The position numbers and the translations under genes were made by a program. A stretch of DNA of 64,000 nt from Rhodococcus sp. 06-235-1A. GTDB lineage: Bacteria; Actinomycetota; Actinomycetes; Mycobacteriales; Mycobacteriaceae. The stretch is from the NCBI RefSeq assembly GCF_002258785.1, contig NZ_NOYI01000013.1:434001-498000 (forward strand). The letters are read 5' to 3'. The notes beneath the pieces are model-generated. The model was not told where the DNA came from. It did not search any database and worked only from the letters and a program-made list of their open reading frames with translations. Positions 59,802-64,000 of the stretch are shown piece by piece. Position 1 is the first letter of the stretch, and each line of letters opens with the position of its first letter.

Positions 59802-60665
59802 ATGGTCGACACCGATCGCTGGTATCGGGAGATGTTCGAGGCCAGTACCGTCGGATTGGCGTTGGCCGACGAGAACGGTTTGTTGGTCCTGGCGAACGAT
59901 GCCTATGCGGCGATCGTCGGGTGTCCACGTCATCTGTTGGCCGGCCGGTCCTCGCGCGAATTCACACATCCCGACGACTTGGCTCAGCACGCCGCCATGG
60001 AGCAGATCATGGACGAGGCGAAGGCGTGCGGTGAATCGGTTCACGTCGAGAAGCGCTACCTGCACGCCGACGGCTCGGTGCGGTGGGGCTGGATCTCGGC
60101 CAGCGAGGTTCCCGGCCCCGGGGGTGCACGCTGGACGATGGCCGTCGTGCACGACACCACCGACCGGCGACGCGTCGAGGATGACTTACGCGTGGCCGCT
60201 CAGACCGATGCGCTCACCGGACTCCTCAATCGGCGCGGATGGCGAGATCGGTTGCACGCGTTGACAACACAGCCGGAAATCGATGCAACATTGGCTCTGG
60301 CCATGATCGATTTCGACCGGTTCAAGTCGTACAACGACGAACACGGCCACGGCCGCGGAGACCGACTCCTGGTTCGGTTCTCCGTTGCCGCGGCAGACCT
60401 GCTCGGCGCTCGGGCCTCGATAGCGCGGTGGGGTGGGGAGGAGTTCGCTCTCGCGATGCCGGGCGTGGGATCGACGACGATGGCAGCGGTGCTGACCGAG
60501 TTGGCCACGGTCGTTCCCGACAAGCAGACGTTCTCGGCGGGATATGCGACGTTGCGTGCCGGGGAAACCGTCGACGACTGCTTCGATCGCGCAGACATGC
60601 TGCTGTACCGAGCGAAGTTCGACGGCGGCGCACGTTCCTACGGCGACGACTCGTGCCCGACGTAG
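59802..60665 (+). CDS. PAS-GGDEF diguanylate cyclase
   Basis: A 287-aa soluble protein. A PAS domain (about residues 5-125, with a PAS-3/PAC ending WGWISASEVPGPGGARWTMAVVHDTTDRRRVE) and a linker helix lead to a GGDEF domain (DALTGLLNRRGWRDRL). The active-site motif is GGEEF (211-215), so synthesis of c-di-GMP is expected. The RxxD inhibitory site normally upstream of it is absent. ATG 59802 has GGAAGAG 12 nt upstream; the frame is open to 59709, so the start is uncertain. It lacks an EAL partner here. Confidence 0.88.
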   Translation: MVDTDRWYREMFEASTVGLALADENGLLVLANDAYAAIVGCPRHLLAGRSSREFTHPDDLAQHAAMEQIMDEAKACGESVHVEKRYLHADGSVRWGWISASEVPGPGGARWTMAVVHDTTDRRRVEDDLRVAAQTDALTGLLNRRGWRDRLHALTTQPEIDATLALAMIDFDRFKSYNDEHGHGRGDRLLVRFSVAAADLLGARASIARWGGEEFALAMPGVGSTTMAAVLTELATVVPDKQTFSAGYATLRAGETVDDCFDRADMLLYRAKFDGGARSYGDDSCPT

Positions 60666-60671
60666 GGCCCG

Positions 60672-61268
60672 TCAGCCCCGCAGGCGGCCGAATCCGACGA
60701 CTCCGGAATCGGACGCGTAATCCAACGTGTGAACCCGGATCTTGCCTGCCTCGTTCCCGCCGACGGTGATGGCCTCGTCGCCGTCGACCGCCACGATCAC
60801 GTTCGTGTGTTGGCCGATCCAACTGGTGTTGTCGTAGAGCACGACATCGCCCACCGACGGCGTGTAGTCGCCGACGGTCTCGAATCGGCCCTGCTCCTGG
60901 TAGTACTCCTGGAGCGTGTAGACGCCGGGTATGCGCCACGAACCCGAATTGGGGTTCGAGAGCGGCATGTCCGCCTCCTTCATGATCCAGCTGACGAAGT
61001 CGGCACACCAGGCCTCGTCGATCCCTTCGGCGTAGAACGTTCCCGGACGCTGCTGCTCGTGCTCGGTGCGCAACAGTTCCACCACCCGTGCCTGACCGGC
61101 GGTCAGTTCACCGGTGTTCAACTCGGGAAAGGCCTCGGTGTCCCAGGGGAGGTATCGGCTCGGTGCCAGCCACAGAACACCGACAACCGCGACCACGACG
61201 ACAGCCGTGCAGGCTGCCACCCACAGCGGCCACCGTCGTCGGGTTGGCGAGGCGGTATCGATGCTCAT
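60672..61268 (-). CDS. Membrane-anchored CHAP-domain protein
   Basis: A 198-aa protein with one N-terminal transmembrane anchor (about residues 14-35) and an extracytoplasmic CHAP domain: catalytic Cys88 in AWCADFVSWIMKEA and His154 in GQHTNVIVAVDG, with PSVGDVVLYDN between. CHAP domains are cysteine amidases or endopeptidases acting on peptidoglycan, so a cell-wall hydrolase held at the membrane is likely. Convergent with the cyclase gene (6-nt gap); divergent from the sirtuin gene. Confidence 0.85.
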   Translation of the reverse strand: MSIDTASPTRRRWPLWVAACTAVVVVAVVGVLWLAPSRYLPWDTEAFPELNTGELTAGQARVVELLRTEHEQQRPGTFYAEGIDEAWCADFVSWIMKEADMPLSNPNSGSWRIPGVYTLQEYYQEQGRFETVGDYTPSVGDVVLYDNTSWIGQHTNVIVAVDGDEAITVGGNEAGKIRVHTLDYASDSGVVGFGRLRG

Positions 61269-61303
61269 GCGACCACGGTAGCGCGACGTGGGACACCGCT
61301 CGG

Positions 61304-61309
61304 CACAAT
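61304..61309 (+). promoter_or_regulatory. -10-like element of a leaderless sirtuin promoter
   Basis: CACAAT ends 6 nt before the GTG at 61316, matching the arrangement at metF and lspA. No ribosome-binding site is present. The hexamer match is weaker than at metF. Confidence 0.35.
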
Positions 61310-61315
61310 GACTGT

Positions 61316-62095
61316 GTGACCGCTTCCGAGAACCTTCATCCCGTTATCGTTCCGGAATCCATCGTGGACTCCGCGCGCCGAGCATCGCGCATCGCCGTAC
61401 TCACGGGCGCAGGCATGTCCGCCGAGTCGGGGATCGCAACCTTCCGGGACGCCCAGACCGGGTTGTGGAAGGACTTCGACCCCAAGTATCTCGCCAGTCC
61501 CGAGGGCTGGATGGCCGATAGCGATCTGGTGTGGGGCTGGTATCGGTGGCGAGCGGAATTGGTCCGACGCTCCGAGCCCAACGCCGGTCACGTGGCACTC
61601 GCGCAATGGCAGCAGCGGGCGCATGTCGACATCGCAACCCAGAATGTCGACGACCTTCACGAGAGAGCCGGAACCACGGTGCTGTCGCACGTGCACGGGT
61701 CTCTGTTCGAGCCGTACTGCAGCGACTGCGGGACACGAGCAGCGCTCGACGCCGGTTCCGCCGACGCACCGGCCGAGGCGGATCAGCGGGTTCCGCCGCC
61801 GGAATGCACGTTGTGCGGTGGGCTGATTCGGCCGGGCGCGGTGTGGTTCGGCGAATCGCTGCCCGAGGCCGCGTGGGAGGCAGCCGAGGATGCCGTCCGA
61901 CATGCCGACCTGGTTCTCGTGGTCGGCACGTCCGGAGTGGTCTACCCGTTCGCTGGGCTGCCTGCGATCGCTCGAAGTGCCGGAGCCGTGGTCGCCGAGA
62001 TCAACCCGGTCGAGACCGAGGTCTCGGACATGGCCGATCACCGGTGGCGCACCACGGCCGCGGTGGGATTGCCTGCCTTGGTTGCGCAACTCTGA
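61316..62095 (+). CDS. Sir2-family NAD-dependent protein deacylase
   Basis: A 259-aa sirtuin. GAGMSAESGIATFRD binds NAD, TQNVDDLHERAG and the catalytic His in SHVHGSLFEPYCSDC follow, and two Cys pairs (CSDC, CTLC) hold zinc. Tyr76 and Arg79 (WYRWR) form the YxxR signature of class III sirtuins (CobB/SIRT5), which remove succinyl and malonyl groups as well as acetyl. GTG start, probably leaderless. Isolated between a CHAP gene and an ABC exporter operon. Confidence 0.92.
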   Translation: MTASENLHPVIVPESIVDSARRASRIAVLTGAGMSAESGIATFRDAQTGLWKDFDPKYLASPEGWMADSDLVWGWYRWRAELVRRSEPNAGHVALAQWQQRAHVDIATQNVDDLHERAGTTVLSHVHGSLFEPYCSDCGTRAALDAGSADAPAEADQRVPPPECTLCGGLIRPGAVWFGESLPEAAWEAAEDAVRHADLVLVVGTSGVVYPFAGLPAIARSAGAVVAEINPVETEVSDMADHRWRTTAAVGLPALVAQL

Positions 62096-62139
62096 CCTCG
62101 GTGACATCCCACCGCGTCGCATGCTGCATGGATCCGCCA

Positions 62140-63210
62140 TCACGGCCGCAGTCTCCGCACCAGGAGCAGTGACAGCCCACCGAGCAGTGCGGCGATCACC
62201 AGAGTCAGGGCAGTCTCGATCGCTTGGAACCGCCAGAACAGCCGATCCTCGTGGTACTTCGTCTCGAAGGCTTCGGCACCCTGACCACGGATGCAGTCGA
62301 TCTCGATTCGGGCGTTGTCCGCCATCCGACGGTCCGAGTATTCCTCGTATTCGGCGACCGTCTCGAATTCGCTCATGTCACGGTAGTCGTCCGGCCAGGC
62401 GCGCCAGGCGCACTGCTGCAGGTCGATTTCTACGGCGTCACCGTTTCGATCGACGTAATCCGCCGAGACGTTCCATCGCGGATATATCGAAATCGAATCC
62501 AATGGCCGGTAGTAGTCCGGTGTGCCGCCGTACATGTCGTTCATCTTCTGCTCGAGTGTTTGGGTCTCGACCATGGGAGTCGCGTAGTGTTCGCGAATCT
62601 GCGTCGGCAGCAGCGCCAGGAAGGCAGTGGACACTACGACGGTCGTGACCATCGCGGCGATCGTGTTCCTCATGGCGAGTGCGCACGCTGCGCCGAGCAT
62701 CAGGCCGACCGCCGTATACCCCCCTGCTACGAAGCCCGTTGCGCCGAAGGTGGGGAAGTCCAAGCGCGATTCACCGGTGCTCATGAAGGTGAACGATCCG
62801 GGGGAGGTGCGGTATTTCGCCCAGTACAGCGCGCATCCGAGTATCGCCATGGCAAGTACAGTGGGCACGAACACCACGAGCACACGCACGCCGTACCAGC
62901 GTCGTCTGCTCACCGATTGGGTCAGACCCAGCACGTGAGATCGCCGTTCGAGATCGCGAGAGAACACGGTGACCCCGACGAAAGCGCCGAACACGACGGG
63001 AAGCGCGATCGTCAGCAATATCGCCATGGTCTGCGCGGTTTGCGCTGTGCAGTAGTCCTCCTGGAACCCGAAGCATCCCCGGATCCCGGTAACCGGTGCG
63101 ACGCCCCCAGCAAGTTTCGTGATCGCAATCGTCATGGTCGCCAACAACAGTGGCGTCAAGACACCGAACAATATCGTTGCGCGGAATTGTCGCCACGTCA
63201 CCCAGATCAT
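62140..63210 (-). CDS. ABC transporter permease (ABC-2 type)
   Basis: A 356-aa membrane protein with about six helices: MIWVTWRQFRATILFGVLTPLLLATM at the N-terminus, then AMAILLTIALPVVFGAFVGVTVFSRDLERRSHVLGLTQSVSRRRWY, and LVIAALLGGLSLLLVRRLRP at the end. A large extracytoplasmic loop (about residues 225-325) with cysteines lies before the last helix. ATG overlaps the ATPase stop by 4 nt. Substrate unknown; architecture fits small actinobacterial export or resistance systems. Confidence 0.82.
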   Translation of the reverse strand: MIWVTWRQFRATILFGVLTPLLLATMTIAITKLAGGVAPVTGIRGCFGFQEDYCTAQTAQTMAILLTIALPVVFGAFVGVTVFSRDLERRSHVLGLTQSVSRRRWYGVRVLVVFVPTVLAMAILGCALYWAKYRTSPGSFTFMSTGESRLDFPTFGATGFVAGGYTAVGLMLGAACALAMRNTIAAMVTTVVVSTAFLALLPTQIREHYATPMVETQTLEQKMNDMYGGTPDYYRPLDSISIYPRWNVSADYVDRNGDAVEIDLQQCAWRAWPDDYRDMSEFETVAEYEEYSDRRMADNARIEIDCIRGQGAEAFETKYHEDRLFWRFQAIETALTLVIAALLGGLSLLLVRRLRP

Positions 63211-64000
63211 GCCGCCACCACCGAACCGAGGTGGGCGAGCACAACGTCGTCCAGGGTGGCGTCCTCGATGGTCCAGCCCGGTCTCGCCGTCTCCGGTCGC
63301 GTGCCACGGACGACGAATACCGATGCGCCGGAACCGAATACCTCGGATACGACGGTTCCGTCGTCGACAACGGGCTCGGAACCGGTGCTACCGACGAGAA
63401 GATAGTGCTCGCCCGTGATGGTGTCGAGTTCCCCGTCGAGTCGAATTCGTCCGTCGCGCAACAGGAGTAGACGATCTGCGACGTCGACGAGTTCGGACAA
63501 CACGTGCGAGGACAGCACGATGGTGGTGCCGTTCTCGGCCGCATCGCGCATGAGAGTGCGGGCCACCGCGCGACGGGCGACCGGGTCCAGATCGGCGAGG
63601 GGCTCGTCGAGCAGCAGTATTTCCGGTCGTCGTCCCAGTGCGAGTGCAAGGGCGACGCGTGTGCGGTGACCGGGCGAGAGTGATTTCACCCGTGCCGAAA
63701 GAGGGATTTCGGCTGCGGACACGAGTTCTGCCGCATAGGCATCGTCCCAGTGGGCGTTGGTGTTTCGGCCGAATCGGAGCATCTCGGCCACGGTGAAGTG
63801 CGGATACAGAGGCTTGTGCTGCGCGAGGTAGGACAGGCCGGGCGCGATGCCTCGTTGGCCCACGGCTTCGCCCAGAACTCGGATGTCTCCGGCGTCCGGT
63901 GTGAGCAACCCGACGGCGAGCGACATCAATGTCGACTTGCCGGCACCGTTGGAGCCGACCAGCGCTGTGACACTTCCTATTTCGATGGCGAACGAGCAGC
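63207..64000 (-). CDS. ABC transporter ATP-binding protein (5' end outside the window)
   Basis: The reading frame enters from the right edge. Walker A GSNGAGKST lies at about 63934-63960 on the minus strand, then the Q-loop (YLAQHKPLYPHFTV), the signature loop (KSLSPGHRTRVALALALG, a variant of LSGGQ), Walker B ILLLDEPLADLDP and the switch His in LSSHV. A C-terminal accessory domain of about 80 residues follows. It is coupled to the permease by ATGA. An internal ATG at 63929 is not the start, because Walker A lies upstream of it. Confidence 0.9.
   Translation of the reverse strand, partial: CSFAIEIGSVTALVGSNGAGKSTLMSLAVGLLTPDAGDIRVLGEAVGQRGIAPGLSYLAQHKPLYPHFTVAEMLRFGRNTNAHWDDAYAAELVSAAEIPLSARVKSLSPGHRTRVALALALGRRPEILLLDEPLADLDPVARRAVARTLMRDAAENGTTIVLSSHVLSELVDVADRLLLLRDGRIRLDGELDTITGEHYLLVGSTGSEPVVDDGTVVSEVFGSGASVFVVRGTRPETARPGWTIEDATLDDVVLAHLGSVVAA

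Overview
The window is high-GC actinobacterial chromosome from a mycolic-acid-type organism (order Mycobacteriales). Gene content and order look most like Rhodococcus/Rhodococcoides. Evidence: a dcw cluster of mycobacterial layout (mraZ-rsmH-ftsL-pbpB-murE-murF-mraY-murD-ftsW-murG-murC-ftsQ-ftsZ-pgeF-yggS-sepF-yggT-wag31), an LppM-family lipoprotein, a meso-DAP-type MurE, an F420-type Ddn-like protein, a eukaryote-like IleS, and the TreX/TreY/TreZ trehalose genes. Starts are often GTG, and many adjacent genes share ATGA or GTGA stop/start overlaps. I found no rRNA, tRNA, CRISPR array, prophage or insertion sequence; this is core chromosome with a few accessory patches.

Layout. 1-7.4 kb: start of a phytoene-desaturase-like gene, a geranylgeranyl-diphosphate synthase, metF on the other strand, then a leftward run (GNAT, CrtO-like oxidoreductase, CruF-like hydratase, LppM, GT2 glycosyltransferase) that looks like a carotenoid-tailoring operon built around lppM. 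7.5-8.8 kb: HEPN-type and DUF3040 genes, closed by a strong hairpin terminator. 8.8-29.8 kb: the cell-division/peptidoglycan cluster, with MraZ boxes ahead of mraZ, a tandem hairpin repeat between mraZ and rsmH, and a palindromic ftsZ promoter. 29.8-35.3 kb: T-box leader, ileS, def and a long dinB. 35.4-40.1 kb: three lipoprotein genes around lspA, then a RluD-type pseudouridine synthase and an unknown exported protein. 40.2-46.0 kb: dnaE1, a small membrane protein, a Ddn-like protein and ilvA. 46.0-48.2 kb: a divergent TetR/14-TM efflux pair with duplicated operator-like sites. 48.2-56.8 kb: treZ, treY, glgX/treX and a membrane acyltransferase-SGNH protein, all leftward. 56.8-64 kb: accessory region with a DHA1 efflux pump, a MerR regulator plus membrane protein, a PAS-GGDEF cyclase, an anchored CHAP protein, a sirtuin and an ABC exporter running off the end.

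How the genes work together. MurC-F, MraY and MurG make lipid II. FtsW and PbpB polymerise and crosslink it at the septum, where FtsZ, SepF, FtsQ and FtsL act, and Wag31 directs polar growth. LspA processes lipoproteins of the kind encoded beside it. TreX-Y-Z release trehalose from glycogen for osmoprotection and mycolyl-trehalose synthesis. The carotenoid genes would convert geranylgeranyl-PP to a hydroxylated, possibly ketolated and glycosylated carotenoid.

Relative to M. tuberculosis, as I recall its map, the window joins two blocks that are far apart there: Rv2174-Rv2144c (dcw) and Rv1536-Rv1565c (ileS to treX and acyltransferase). No single spectacular new system is evident. The most unusual signals are the tandem hairpin repeat at 9.7 kb, the opposed MraZ-box arrays, the acidic insert in GlgX, the 9-bp in-frame repeat in the glycosyltransferase and the 151-nt convergent gene overlap at 58.2 kb.
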